From assembly GCA_965371805.1 (NCBI GenBank), contig CBDUZW010000072.1, forward strand, positions 1-26,387: a DNA stretch of 26,387 bases, given 5' to 3'. Positions 1 to 7,268 of the stretch are shown here, in pieces. The stretch is from JAOZTV01 sp965371805 (lineage in GTDB: Bacteria > Acidobacteriota > Aminicenantia > UBA2199). Position numbers and translations under genes: made by a program. How positions within the stretch are numbered: the first letter of the stretch is position 1; the number at the start of each line of letters is the position of its first letter. The notes beneath the pieces were generated by a model, which worked only from the letters and a program-made list of their open reading frames with translations, was not told the DNA's origin and did not search any database.

Positions 1-130
1 AAGACTGAAGGTGGTTTTACGAACCTTCTATATGATTATCGGAGTTTTACTTTTTTACTTCTTGCTTTTCTCGGACAGGCTCCTAGCTTCTATATATTTT
101 TAATATCAATATAATTTATCTTGATTTCTG

Positions 131-159
131 TTGAAAATATTATATGTATATAGTATAAA
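131..159 (+). promoter_or_regulatory. Sigma70-type promoter of the toxin-antitoxin-like operon
   Basis: A -35 box TTGAAA (131-136) and a -10 box TATAAA (154-159) are separated by exactly 17 bases. This is a near-consensus housekeeping promoter. A GGAG ribosome-binding site follows at 167-170. Seen directly; activity is inferred. Confidence 0.6.
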
Positions 160-179
160 TATATATGGAGAACTTAGTG

Positions 180-224
180 ATGACAAATCATTTAGATGTT
201 AATAACATAAACATTTTTAGATAA
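180..224 (+). CDS. 14-codon leader ORF before the antitoxin-like gene
   Basis: ATG at 180 has a GGAG Shine-Dalgarno (167-170) nine bases upstream and encodes MTNHLDVNNINIFR, ending at TAA 222-224 with a second in-frame TAA at 225-227. It is in the same frame as the gene starting at 231, which has no visible Shine-Dalgarno of its own. It may be a leader peptide that couples translation to the next gene. Alternatively it is the original N-terminus of that gene, cut off by nonsense mutations. No homologue is recognised. Confidence 0.35.
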   Translation: MTNHLDVNNINIFR

Positions 225-230
225 TAAATA

Positions 231-467
231 ATGGAAGAAAAATTAAATTTTAAATTGGACAATAGGCAGATAGAATGTCTTGATGATACTATGGTAGAAA
301 TATACCGAAAAAAAACACCAATGGAAAGGGTAAAAATCGCATCTGATATGTGGGATTCAGCTTGGATGCAACTGGAATCCGTTCTTCGTTCACTTCATCC
401 GGAATGGGAAAATAACACTATCAATAAAGAGATAAAAAGAAGGCTTACACATAATGAAAGTTTATGA
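231..467 (+). CDS. Small antitoxin-like protein paired with a nucleotidyltransferase
   Basis: A 78-residue protein whose core (around residues 30-72) reads TPMERVKIA, then W, then LRSLHPEW, then INKEIKRRL. This resembles a widespread small family with a 'TPEER..ia..l...a...l...lr..hPe.seeei...i.rRl' pattern, which sits next to predicted nucleotidyltransferases and is often annotated as an Rv0078B-related antitoxin. The gene overlaps the nucleotidyltransferase by 14 bases, so the two are translationally coupled. The start at 231 lacks a clear ribosome-binding site; an upstream ORF at 180 has one and is in frame but ends in two stops. Family assignment is from pattern memory. The antitoxin role is inferred from the pairing and has not been shown for this protein. 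Confidence 0.6.
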   Translation: MEEKLNFKLDNRQIECLDDTMVEIYRKKTPMERVKIASDMWDSAWMQLESVLRSLHPEWENNTINKEIKRRLTHNESL

Positions 468-1014
468 TTTGTTAAAAAAAATATCCATCTCTTTTCACAG
501 CTTAAATATTCCTTACTTTGTAACCGGTTCTATTGCCTCCATTGCCTATGGGGAGTCTCGTTTTACAAATGATATAGATATTGTTGCAGATATTAAAAAA
601 GAACATATACAGGACATTATCAAGTACTTCCCGGAAGAAGAGTATTACATCAGTGAAGATTCAATAAAAAATGCAATATATCATACGTTTCAATTCAACA
701 TTATACATCCGGCTTCAGGATTAAAAGTAGATGTAGTTATAAAAAAGAATGATGATTTTGATAACATGCGATTCTCAAGAACAAACAATTTTAAGATGGA
801 TGGTGTGGGTGTAAATTTTGCTGCTCCTGAAGATGTACTTATAATGAAAATGAAATATTATAAATCAGGAGGTTCTGAAAAACATATAAGAGATATTATG
901 AGTATGATAAAAATATCAAAAGAACTTATTGACTTTTCATATATTGAAACGTGGGTCTCGAAACTGAACTTGAAAGAAATTTGGGATCAAATTAAAAACA
1001 AGAATGGCACATAA
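454..1014 (+). CDS. MNT/AbiEii-type nucleotidyltransferase, likely toxin partner
   Basis: A 186-residue predicted nucleotidyltransferase. The signature is intact: G25-S26 at the start of the helix, D40 and D42 in NDIDIV, and a third acidic residue, D93, in LKVDVV. These correspond to the GSx...DxD...D metal-binding residues of the Pol-beta-type fold. The segment AAPEDVLIMKMKYY (about 123-136), followed by RDIMSM, resembles the conserved region of AbiEii/DUF6036 nucleotidyltransferases that act as type IV or related toxins. It overlaps the small upstream gene by 14 bases and shares its promoter. By family knowledge it would transfer nucleotides to a protein or tRNA target. The actual target is unknown, and a non-toxin role such as nucleotide resistance is possible. 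Confidence 0.7.
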   Translation: MKVYDLLKKISISFHSLNIPYFVTGSIASIAYGESRFTNDIDIVADIKKEHIQDIIKYFPEEEYYISEDSIKNAIYHTFQFNIIHPASGLKVDVVIKKNDDFDNMRFSRTNNFKMDGVGVNFAAPEDVLIMKMKYYKSGGSEKHIRDIMSMIKISKELIDFSYIETWVSKLNLKEIWDQIKNKNGT

Positions 1015-1124
1015 TTTGTACATTTTTCAGAGACGAAATAGTTGTTTTTGGATTCCCTAAAAAAGTTTCTCGTTCCCCTGAGTTTTACTTTTTTGTTTTT
1101 TAAGAAGATTCGATTTTAAATTTA

Positions 1125-1288
1125 AACCTAAATTGAGCGATTGTTTTGGATGAAGAGTCTAATAATTTTGTTGCCAGAAGGTTTTACAAAAACCACAGGC
1201 ATACTAATAAGTATGTCGAGGATTTTTGTGAAGCTTTATGGTGCAACAGGCTTGGGCTATTCGCCGAAAGAAACGCTCAATTTAGGTT
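1125..1288. repeat. Long symmetrical inverted repeat (164 bp), MITE-like or RNA hairpin
   Basis: Arms fold around a four-base loop, AATA (1206-1209). Paired blocks from outside in are: AACCTAAATTGAGCG (1125-1139) with CGCTCAATTTAGGTT (1274-1288), 15 bp perfect; TTTTGG (1144-1149) with CCGAAA (1264-1269) and adjoining G-U compatible pairs; TGTTGC (1169-1174) with GCAACA (1243-1248); ACAAAAA (1186-1192) with TTTTTGT (1223-1229); and CATACT (1200-1205) with AGTATG (1210-1215). All blocks share nearly the same centre. TTAA flanks both ends (1122-1125 and 1287-1290). The right end supplies the final codons of the minus-strand DUF89 gene. No protein is encoded. Confidence 0.7.
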
Positions 1289-2145
1289 AATGTCTTGTTA
1301 AATGCAAATATATTTGATCCCTGTTTAATTCCTGAAAATTCAGAGACTATCTTACATTTAACCTTAAAAATAAACAGAATTTCCCTTTCTTCAGTTTCAA
1401 GGGTTTCAAAATTTCCCTGCCCTTTTGATATAACTATATCTGAGGTATTATATAAATTTCTAAATTCCTCAGTGGTCTTATGTATAATTGTTCCTGCCAT
1501 ACCCATTCCAGATTCTATAATAGTTGTAAACTCTCCAATCCCTATATATTCTGCATCTCTTTTTGTTATATCATTAATTGCAGGTTTTGACTTTACAGCA
1601 TAGTATATGTCTATGTTTTTGAATATTTTTTTTATTTGTTTAATAAAAAACTTATCAAAGACTGCTTCTCCAGCATTATCGGCAATATATAGTATTTGTT
1701 TAGAATCATGGAGTTTCTTTCTGAATTTTTCAAAATCATTAATATCAATTTTTATTCTATCAAAATCGTCAAGATCCAAATCGAAGGTCTGTACACCACC
1801 ATAATCAATAATATTTCCTGCAAGGGCATATGTTCCAGCTTTATATAAGGGATCATCAGAATTATTTATTTTATCTTCAAAAAAATCAGCTCGTTTAAGG
1901 ATCATATCATTCTGATCTTTTTTTAATGTCTTATAAGGATCATCCTCCATTGTTTCATTAATTACAATATCATAGAGGAATTCTGAAAATTCAGGTGGTG
2001 TGATATCTCTATAATCATATTCAGATGATAATGATAATGCTTTTTTTAATATAATATCCTTTTTTAATTCAGATAGATTCAGGAAATCTGAAACTCTGAT
2101 AATCTGGTTTAATATACAGACGATACATTCTCTTTTTATTTTCAT
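1282..2145 (-). CDS. DUF89 / ARMT1-like metal-dependent phosphatase
   Basis: A 287-residue protein of the DUF89 (damage-control phosphatase, AF1104-like) family. Visible hallmarks are an N-terminal CxxC (C7, C10, in RECIVC) typical of the prokaryotic subfamily, the DNAGE motif (D156-E160), the ND pair at 191-192 and the KGQGNFE motif (241-247). D156, N157 and an acidic residue near D192 are the likely metal ligands. Known members hydrolyse phosphate esters of damaged or over-abundant sugar phosphates and cofactor intermediates; the substrate here cannot be predicted. It is the last gene of the tonB-exbB-exbD operon, starting one base after exbD ends. Its last two codons and stop lie inside the inverted-repeat element ending at 1288, so the C-terminus may have been altered by insertion of that element. 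Confidence 0.85.
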   Translation of the reverse strand: MKIKRECIVCILNQIIRVSDFLNLSELKKDIILKKALSLSSEYDYRDITPPEFSEFLYDIVINETMEDDPYKTLKKDQNDMILKRADFFEDKINNSDDPLYKAGTYALAGNIIDYGGVQTFDLDLDDFDRIKIDINDFEKFRKKLHDSKQILYIADNAGEAVFDKFFIKQIKKIFKNIDIYYAVKSKPAINDITKRDAEYIGIGEFTTIIESGMGMAGTIIHKTTEEFRNLYNTSDIVISKGQGNFETLETEEREILFIFKVKCKIVSEFSGIKQGSNIFAFNKTLT

Positions 2146-2146
2146 T

Positions 2147-2554
2147 TTATTTCACTGCTTCTATTTTAGTGCCTATAACCAGTTTTTTAACACCGCTTCT
2201 TTTTAAAATATCCATTATTTTTACAACTACTCCATGTGATGCACTATTATCTGCTTTCAAAATAATGGCCTTATCTTTCATCTCAGGTAATATTTTTTTT
2301 ATTTGTTTTTCAAGTTCACTCTCACTCACCTCTGCTTCATTTAAGAATATTTTACCCGTCTTATCAACAAAAAGAGTAAACTTCCTCTGTTTGACAGTTT
2401 CGGTATTCTTTGTTTCAGGCAGTTCAAGTTTAATACCGGGTTGTTCTAAAAAGGTTGATGAAATAAGCAAAAAAATCAATAGTAAAAACATAACATCAAT
2501 AAGTGATGTTATATTAATGATGATTTTTTTCTTTTGCTTTGTTTTAAACTGCAT
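2147..2554 (-). CDS. exbD: ExbD/TolR-type proton-channel subunit
   Basis: A 135-residue inner-membrane protein with a basic N-terminus, one transmembrane helix (about 15-35) and a periplasmic domain. D20 in NITSLIDVMF matches the conserved membrane Asp of ExbD/TolR that carries protons. The proline-containing linker QPGIKLELP after the helix is typical. The periplasmic part includes the usual VDKTGKIFLN and ILKADNSASHGVVVKIMD segments. The start overlaps the end of exbB by 11 bases, indicating translational coupling. With ExbB it forms the motor that drives the TonB-like protein encoded upstream in the operon. Length and order fit the ExbB-ExbD system; a TolQ-TolR role cannot be fully excluded. 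Confidence 0.9.
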   Translation of the reverse strand: MQFKTKQKKKIIINITSLIDVMFLLLIFLLISSTFLEQPGIKLELPETKNTETVKQRKFTLFVDKTGKIFLNEAEVSESELEKQIKKILPEMKDKAIILKADNSASHGVVVKIMDILKRSGVKKLVIGTKIEAVK

Positions 2555-3194
2555 TGTGATTTTTTTCTCCCTTTTTTTTCTTAAAAATTGAGATCTTTCT
2601 TAATAATGCTGAAGAATGTTTTTCAATTTCAAGAATAAGCCCTTCAGCTTTATTTGTATAGTAATTATAAACAATTAATGCAGGTATACCTATTACCAGT
2701 CCTGCAATTGTTGTTATTAGAGCCTCAGATATACCACCTGCCATCATATTTGCCTGACCCATACCTTTTGTCTGGATAACATCAAAAACCTTTAGAATCC
2801 CAATTACCGTTCCTAAAAGCCCCATGAGTGGAGAAATCCCGGCAATTGTCTCTAAAATTCCGAGTCCTTTTTCCAGTGAAAAAACTTCCTGTCTTCCATG
2901 ATCATTTAAAACCTCTTTTATCTCTTCTTTTGAGAGATCTTTATTATTCAATCCTACCTGAATAATATTTGCAAATGATCCCTTATGTTTCCTGCTAATG
3001 GAAATCGCAAGGTCAATATCATCATAATTTTTAATATTTTCCAGTACATTTACAATTTCAGGAATAATAACTTTTTTTCTTCTTAAAGATATCATCTTCT
3101 CAATTATTATTGAGAGTCCGATTATTGAGCTCAATAAAAGGGGATACATCATAAATCCACCTTTACTTAGAAATATAATTACACTATCTAGCAT
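2544..3194 (-). CDS. exbB: MotA/TolQ/ExbB-type proton-channel protein
   Basis: A 216-residue inner-membrane protein with three predicted helices: about residues 13-34, a second around IAGISPLMGLLGTVIGI (about 117-135) and a third around EALITTIAGLVIGIPALIV (about 155-174). The Thr/Gly-rich helices two and three are the MotA/TolQ/ExbB family signature and line the proton path. A cytoplasmic domain of about 75 residues lies between helices one and two, as in ExbB. It is encoded 41 bases after the tonB-like gene and overlaps exbD by 11 bases. Together the three proteins should couple the proton gradient to the outer membrane. Confidence 0.9.
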   Translation of the reverse strand: MLDSVIIFLSKGGFMMYPLLLSSIIGLSIIIEKMISLRRKKVIIPEIVNVLENIKNYDDIDLAISISRKHKGSFANIIQVGLNNKDLSKEEIKEVLNDHGRQEVFSLEKGLGILETIAGISPLMGLLGTVIGILKVFDVIQTKGMGQANMMAGGISEALITTIAGLVIGIPALIVYNYYTNKAEGLILEIEKHSSALLRKISIFKKKKGEKNHNAV

Positions 3195-3235
3195 TTTAAC
3201 TCCTTATATAACTTATTTTTATGTTTCATTGAAGA

Positions 3236-4114
3236 TTATTTTTTACCCATTATTATATATACAAACTTACCTGTTATTTCAAGATATTCTTCTGGGAAAT
3301 TTTTAGGAAGTTCGGGGAAGGGGGCGGATACTCTAATTGCATTATAACTGGTTTCAACTAATGATTTGTGCCCCTTAAAACCCAATATTTTCAAGGCTGT
3401 CATTCTTCCATCTGGATATATTCTGAATTTTAACACAGTCGCACCTGAGATCATTCCAAGCTGGGTAAATGCAAGAGGAGGGAATATATTACTCTGGATC
3501 TTAGCTTTTAACATTATTAAATAAGGCGCAAAATCCCAATTATAAGTGTTAAAGGACAGACCTCCCATATCAAGACTTTTTGATGTCGGATTATCATGGA
3601 AAAGAAATCTTTTTGTTTTTGTAATTCCCTGCTTTATTGGACTTTGTTTTTTGTATTCTTTCTCCAATAAATCTTCTACATTATTTTTATTTAGATACTC
3701 TCTCAAGTCCTTTACTTTTTTTTCTTTTTTTTGGGGAGTAATTTTTTTCTCTGGTAGGGGTACCATCACTCCCTGAGGCTTTGGTATCTCATAAGATTTA
3801 TAGTCTCCTTTAGAGTAAGCCTCATCTACCTTTAGTTTTTTTTCAGTTTTAATGTTTTTTGCTATCGAATTCTTATCGGAAAGTAATTTTGCATTTTTTG
3901 GTTTCTTATTTTCTGCATTTTTTGGTGTTTCAATTACTCTCCTGGGCTTATTCTCACTTCTTAAGTCAAAAATGATTGGTTCGGAAAGAGTTTCAACCGG
4001 GATTTTAGTAGAGTTAAATAAATTTAAAAAATTTGCTCCTTCCCAAATTAAAAATATTAGTATATGCAGCAAAACTGAAACAACTATAATTTGTATTCTA
4101 TCTTTTTGATTCAA
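3236..4114 (-). CDS. TonB-family energy transducer, TTG start
   Basis: A 292-residue protein. An N-terminal helix (about 7-28) contains S13 and H17 with the SxxxH spacing of the E. coli TonB S16/H20 pair that contacts ExbD. A long Lys/Pro-rich periplasmic linker follows (about 50-165). The C-terminal 90 residues, with YPDGRMTALKILGF, an AIRVSAPFPELP stretch and a final strand, match the TonB/TolA C-terminal domain. The start is TTG at 4114, preceded by AGGAAG at good spacing and an extended -10 promoter further up. It is the first gene of the operon with exbB, exbD and DUF89. No TonB-dependent receptor is next to it. A TolA-like role is the main alternative. Confidence 0.8.
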   Translation of the reverse strand: MNQKDRIQIIVVSVLLHILIFLIWEGANFLNLFNSTKIPVETLSEPIIFDLRSENKPRRVIETPKNAENKKPKNAKLLSDKNSIAKNIKTEKKLKVDEAYSKGDYKSYEIPKPQGVMVPLPEKKITPQKKEKKVKDLREYLNKNNVEDLLEKEYKKQSPIKQGITKTKRFLFHDNPTSKSLDMGGLSFNTYNWDFAPYLIMLKAKIQSNIFPPLAFTQLGMISGATVLKFRIYPDGRMTALKILGFKGHKSLVETSYNAIRVSAPFPELPKNFPEEYLEITGKFVYIIMGKK

Positions 4115-4160
4115 ATATTCTTCCTATATTAAATTATATGGGCTTTTTCTCATATTATCT

Positions 4161-4169
4161 ATTATACCA
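4161..4169 (-). promoter_or_regulatory. Extended -10 promoter of the tonB-exbB-exbD operon
   Basis: Read on the minus strand the bases are TGGTATAAT, a consensus TATAAT with the extended TGn motif, about 50 bases before the TTG start. No good -35 box is visible, which is usual for extended -10 promoters. Confidence 0.5.
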
Positions 4170-4282
4170 AAAATCCCTAATGAATTACAGATGCATATTT
4201 ATGACAATAAGTTTCAAGTAAAAAGAATAATATTTTAATCTATAGAATTTATTTATCAATAGAAATTTATTTCTCTAAAAAC

Positions 4283-4311
4283 TTGATTTACAAATAGAAA
4301 TAAGATAATAT
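4283..4311 (+). promoter_or_regulatory. Sigma70-type promoter of the thiC-ruvCAB cluster
   Basis: TTGATT (4283-4288), a 17-base spacer and TAATAT (4306-4311) make a good housekeeping promoter. Transcription would begin near 4318, leaving a leader of only about 44 bases. That is too short for a TPP riboswitch. Confidence 0.5.
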
Positions 4312-4361
4312 TAATAAATGGCTTAATACTGTTATAAGAAGTAAAAAAATAAGGAGAAAGA

Positions 4362-5633
4362 ATGACGCAAATTGAAAGTGCAAAGAGTGGCTTGATCACA
4401 AAAGAAATGGAAATTGTAGCCAAAGATGAGTCTATTGATGTTAATGAATTAATGGAATTAATTAAAACAGGTAGAGTTGTAATTCCTGCAAATATAAACC
4501 ATAAAAATCTTAAGCCCATTGGAATTGGTAAAGGATTGAGAACAAAAGTAAATGCAAATATTGGTACTTCCGGAGATTATAAGAAAATAGATGATGAATT
4601 AAAAAAGATAGATTCTGTAATTGAATATAAAGCAGACACAGTTATGGACTTAAGTATAGGTGGCGATATTGATAAAATAAGAAAAGCTCTCATTGAAAAA
4701 TCAACTATTGCCTTTGGAAATGTCCCAGTTTATCAGATGGTTGTTGACATAATAAATAGAGGAAAAACCTTTGTTGAAATGACTAAAGATGAAATGCTTG
4801 AGTATATTGAAGAACAGGCTAAAGATGGAGTTGACTATATGACCATCCATGCAGGTTTAACACAGAGAGCTGTTGCAAAAGTTAAGAAGCAGAAGAGACT
4901 TGCCGGAATTGTTTCGAGAGGGGGTTCATTAACTATTGGCTGGATGATCCATAATAAGAAAGAAAACCCATTTTATGAAAATTATGACGAGATATTAAAA
5001 ATAGCAAAAAAATATGATGTTACAATGTCACTTGGAGATGGACTAAGACCAGGATCTATTTCTGATGGTACAGATTGGGGACAGATTGAGGAACTTCTTA
5101 CTTTGGGGGAATTAGTACAAAGAACAAGAGAAGCAGGCGTTCAGGTAATGGTTGAAGGACCGGGGCATTTACCATTAAAACAAATTGAAATGAATGTCAA
5201 ACTCCAAAAATCTATCTGTGATGAAGCACCATTTTATGTTCTAGGTCCACTTGTAACTGATATTGCACCTGGATATGATCATATAACGTCAGCCATTGGA
5301 GGAGCAATAGCCGCATCTTCCGGTGCAGATTTCTTATGTTATGTTACGCCTGCAGAACATATAGGATTGCCTGATGATGCTGATGTTAAAGAGGGTATTA
5401 TTGCTGCAAGAATAGCAGCTCATGCAGCCGATATATCAAAAGGAGTTAAGGGTGCAATTGAGATGGATAAGAAAATGTCGGTAGCAAGAAAAAGTCTTGA
5501 TTGGGAAATGCAGGAAAAATTATGTATTGATCCTGTGAGGTTTAAAGAAAAAAGAGAAGAGCGAAGCTCAGATTCTTCTGCATGTTCAATGTGTGGAGAA
5601 CTCTGTGTATATAAAGTATTGGAGAATCAATAA
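4362..5633 (+). CDS. thiC: Phosphomethylpyrimidine synthase ThiC, short form (or paralogue BzaF)
   Basis: A 423-residue radical SAM enzyme of the ThiC family. ThiC converts 5-aminoimidazole ribotide to HMP-P for the thiamin pyrimidine. Family segments include VNANIGTSGDY, MDLSIGGD, GNVPVYQ, DYMTIHAG, SRGGS, LGDGLRPGS, MVEGPGHLPL and APGYDHITSAIGGA. The C-terminal cluster motif is C408-x2-C411-x3-C415 (CSMCGELC), one residue tighter than the CX2CX4C of E. coli ThiC; I believe short anaerobe-type forms differ in this way. Start ATG 4362 has AAGGAGA ten bases upstream. No other thi gene and no TPP riboswitch are present, so the paralogue BzaF (5-hydroxybenzimidazole synthase, anaerobic B12 pathway) remains possible. 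Confidence 0.85.
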   Translation: MTQIESAKSGLITKEMEIVAKDESIDVNELMELIKTGRVVIPANINHKNLKPIGIGKGLRTKVNANIGTSGDYKKIDDELKKIDSVIEYKADTVMDLSIGGDIDKIRKALIEKSTIAFGNVPVYQMVVDIINRGKTFVEMTKDEMLEYIEEQAKDGVDYMTIHAGLTQRAVAKVKKQKRLAGIVSRGGSLTIGWMIHNKKENPFYENYDEILKIAKKYDVTMSLGDGLRPGSISDGTDWGQIEELLTLGELVQRTREAGVQVMVEGPGHLPLKQIEMNVKLQKSICDEAPFYVLGPLVTDIAPGYDHITSAIGGAIAASSGADFLCYVTPAEHIGLPDDADVKEGIIAARIAAHAADISKGVKGAIEMDKKMSVARKSLDWEMQEKLCIDPVRFKEKREERSSDSSACSMCGELCVYKVLENQ

Positions 5634-5639
5634 ATAAGA

Positions 5640-6488
5640 ATGACTGAAACATATTTCACATTTTATGGTGTCAGAGGAAGTTATCCTGTGGCCGATGAAT
5701 CTGTTAAAAAATATGGCGGTAATACAACATCTTTATTAATTGAAAATGGGAATGAAATAATTGTTTTCGATGCAGGAACCGGAATTATTAAACTCGGTGA
5801 ATATTTAAAGAATGAGAGAGAAAATATAACTGATATTAGTCTTTTTATAACACATTACCATCTTGACCATTTAATGGGGATGTCTTTTTTTTATCCGTTT
5901 TCTGATAAAAAATATAAAATTAAAATTTATTATCCGGAAATTGAGGGTTTGGATGTAATATCTGTGTTACACAGCATGTTTGAGCCTCCATATTCTCCTA
6001 TAGGAAAAGATGGTATACAGGCGCATATTGAATTGATACCTTTGGATATTAAAGAAGATAAAAATATACACATAAATAAGGATATAAATATAGATTATTT
6101 TTATGATCCCCTTCACCCTGTACATGGAGTAATGTTATATAAGGTTAAAGATAATGAAAAAAACCTTGTATTTGCAACAGATATAGAACCGGAAAACAGT
6201 TTTTCTGATGAATTAAAAGCCTTTATTAAAGATAGTGATGTTTTAATACACGATGCTCAATACCTTGATGAAGATTATTATAATAAAAAAACACCTACAA
6301 AGGGATATGGTCATAGTACATTTACAATGGCTGCTAATAATGCTCTTGAAGGTAATGTAAAAAAATTATATTTATTTCATCATAATCCTTTCTATTCTGA
6401 TAAAAAATTAGATAAAATATTAAAAGATGTCAGAAAAAAATTTAAAGATAGTTTTTTGGCAAGAGAATATAAAAAAAATATATTATAA
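5640..6488 (+). CDS. MBL-fold metallohydrolase (GVRGS-type, cyclic phosphodiesterase-like)
   Basis: A 282-residue metallo-beta-lactamase-fold protein. It begins with the FYGVRGSYP and YGGNTTSLLI pattern shared by a common group of MBL hydrolases related to phosphoribosyl cyclic phosphodiesterase and RNase Z-like proteins. The metal motif is H72-x-H74-x-D76-H77 in THYHLDH. Further ligands are probably the His in LHPVHG, the Asp in FATDIE and a C-terminal His in FHHNP; GHST is also conserved. Cytoplasmic, with no signal peptide. It starts six bases after thiC and ends twelve bases before yebC, so it is co-transcribed. The substrate is unknown; a nucleotide or cyclic phosphodiester is the best guess from the family. 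Confidence 0.8.
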   Translation: MTETYFTFYGVRGSYPVADESVKKYGGNTTSLLIENGNEIIVFDAGTGIIKLGEYLKNERENITDISLFITHYHLDHLMGMSFFYPFSDKKYKIKIYYPEIEGLDVISVLHSMFEPPYSPIGKDGIQAHIELIPLDIKEDKNIHINKDINIDYFYDPLHPVHGVMLYKVKDNEKNLVFATDIEPENSFSDELKAFIKDSDVLIHDAQYLDEDYYNKKTPTKGYGHSTFTMAANNALEGNVKKLYLFHHNPFYSDKKLDKILKDVRKKFKDSFLAREYKKNIL

Positions 6489-6500
6489 TAGGAGATTATC

Positions 6501-7253
6501 ATGTCCGGACATTCAAAATGGAGTTCAATAAAACACAAAAAAGCAGCTACAGATGCAAAAAGAGGCAAATCCTTTACAAAGTTAATCAAGGAAATAACTA
6601 TAGCTGCAAAAGGGAAAGGTGGCGGAGATGTTGAATCTAATCCCAGATTAAGGCAGGCAATTGATAAAGCAAAGGGTTTGAATATGCCTAGTGATAATAT
6701 TAAAAAAGCTGTTCAGAGAGGAACTGGAGAACTTGAGGGTGTTAATTATGAAGAGATCAACTATGAAGGTTATGGACCAGGAGGAGTTGCAATACTAATT
6801 GAAACTTTAACTGATAATAAAAATAGAACTGTTGCAGAAGTAAGACATGTATTTGATAAATATAATGGTAAGCTTGGCGAAAATGGATGTGTTGGATATC
6901 TTTTTTCAAGAATTGGTTTAATTGTTATTCCTGTTGTAAATATTGATGAGGAAGAACTTATGGATCTGGTACTTGAAAATGGTGCTGATGACTTGAAGAC
7001 GGAGGATGATAATTATGAAGTTTTTACTTCTGTAAAAGAATTTCATAATGTTCTAAATGCGATAAAAGAAAAACAAATTGAATTTATCTCAGCTGAGATG
7101 TCAATGTTACCATCTACTTCAGCAAAAATAGAAGGTAAACAGGCACATTCAATGTTAAAACTTTATGAAAAGCTTGAAGATCTGGATGATGTGCAAAATG
7201 TATGGTCAAATTTTGATATTTCTGATGAGGATATAGAAAGTTATAATAGTTAA
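6501..7253 (+). CDS. yebC: YebC/PmpR/TACO1-family regulator
   Basis: A 250-residue protein beginning MSGHSKWSSIKHKKAATDAK, the near-invariant YebC N-terminus, followed by the NPRLRQAIDKAK and NMPSDNI segments and the GYGPGG loop. Length is normal for the family. Start ATG 6501 has AGGAG eight bases before. YebC proteins were described as transcriptional regulators and more recently as factors helping ribosomes through difficult sequences. It lies just before ruvC, an arrangement widely conserved in bacteria. Confidence 0.96.
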   Translation: MSGHSKWSSIKHKKAATDAKRGKSFTKLIKEITIAAKGKGGGDVESNPRLRQAIDKAKGLNMPSDNIKKAVQRGTGELEGVNYEEINYEGYGPGGVAILIETLTDNKNRTVAEVRHVFDKYNGKLGENGCVGYLFSRIGLIVIPVVNIDEEELMDLVLENGADDLKTEDDNYEVFTSVKEFHNVLNAIKEKQIEFISAEMSMLPSTSAKIEGKQAHSMLKLYEKLEDLDDVQNVWSNFDISDEDIESYNS

Positions 7254-7268
7254 GTTGAGCAAAAATCA

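Noticed and set aside
1..60. Second copy of the long hairpin element at the window edge
   Set aside because: GAAGGT...TTTTAC...AACC at 7-25 resembles part of 1176-1194 only over a short, gapped stretch; the outer 15-bp arm sequence is absent, so evidence is too weak.
1295..1804. Plus-strand ORFs opposite the DUF89 gene
   Set aside because: They are hydrophobic shadow frames of an AT-rich gene whose minus-strand product has clear family motifs.
4115..4361. TPP or cobalamin riboswitch before thiC
   Set aside because: No CTGAGA / ACCTGAtc-type thi box or B12 box is visible, and the apparent promoter leaves only about 44 bases of leader.
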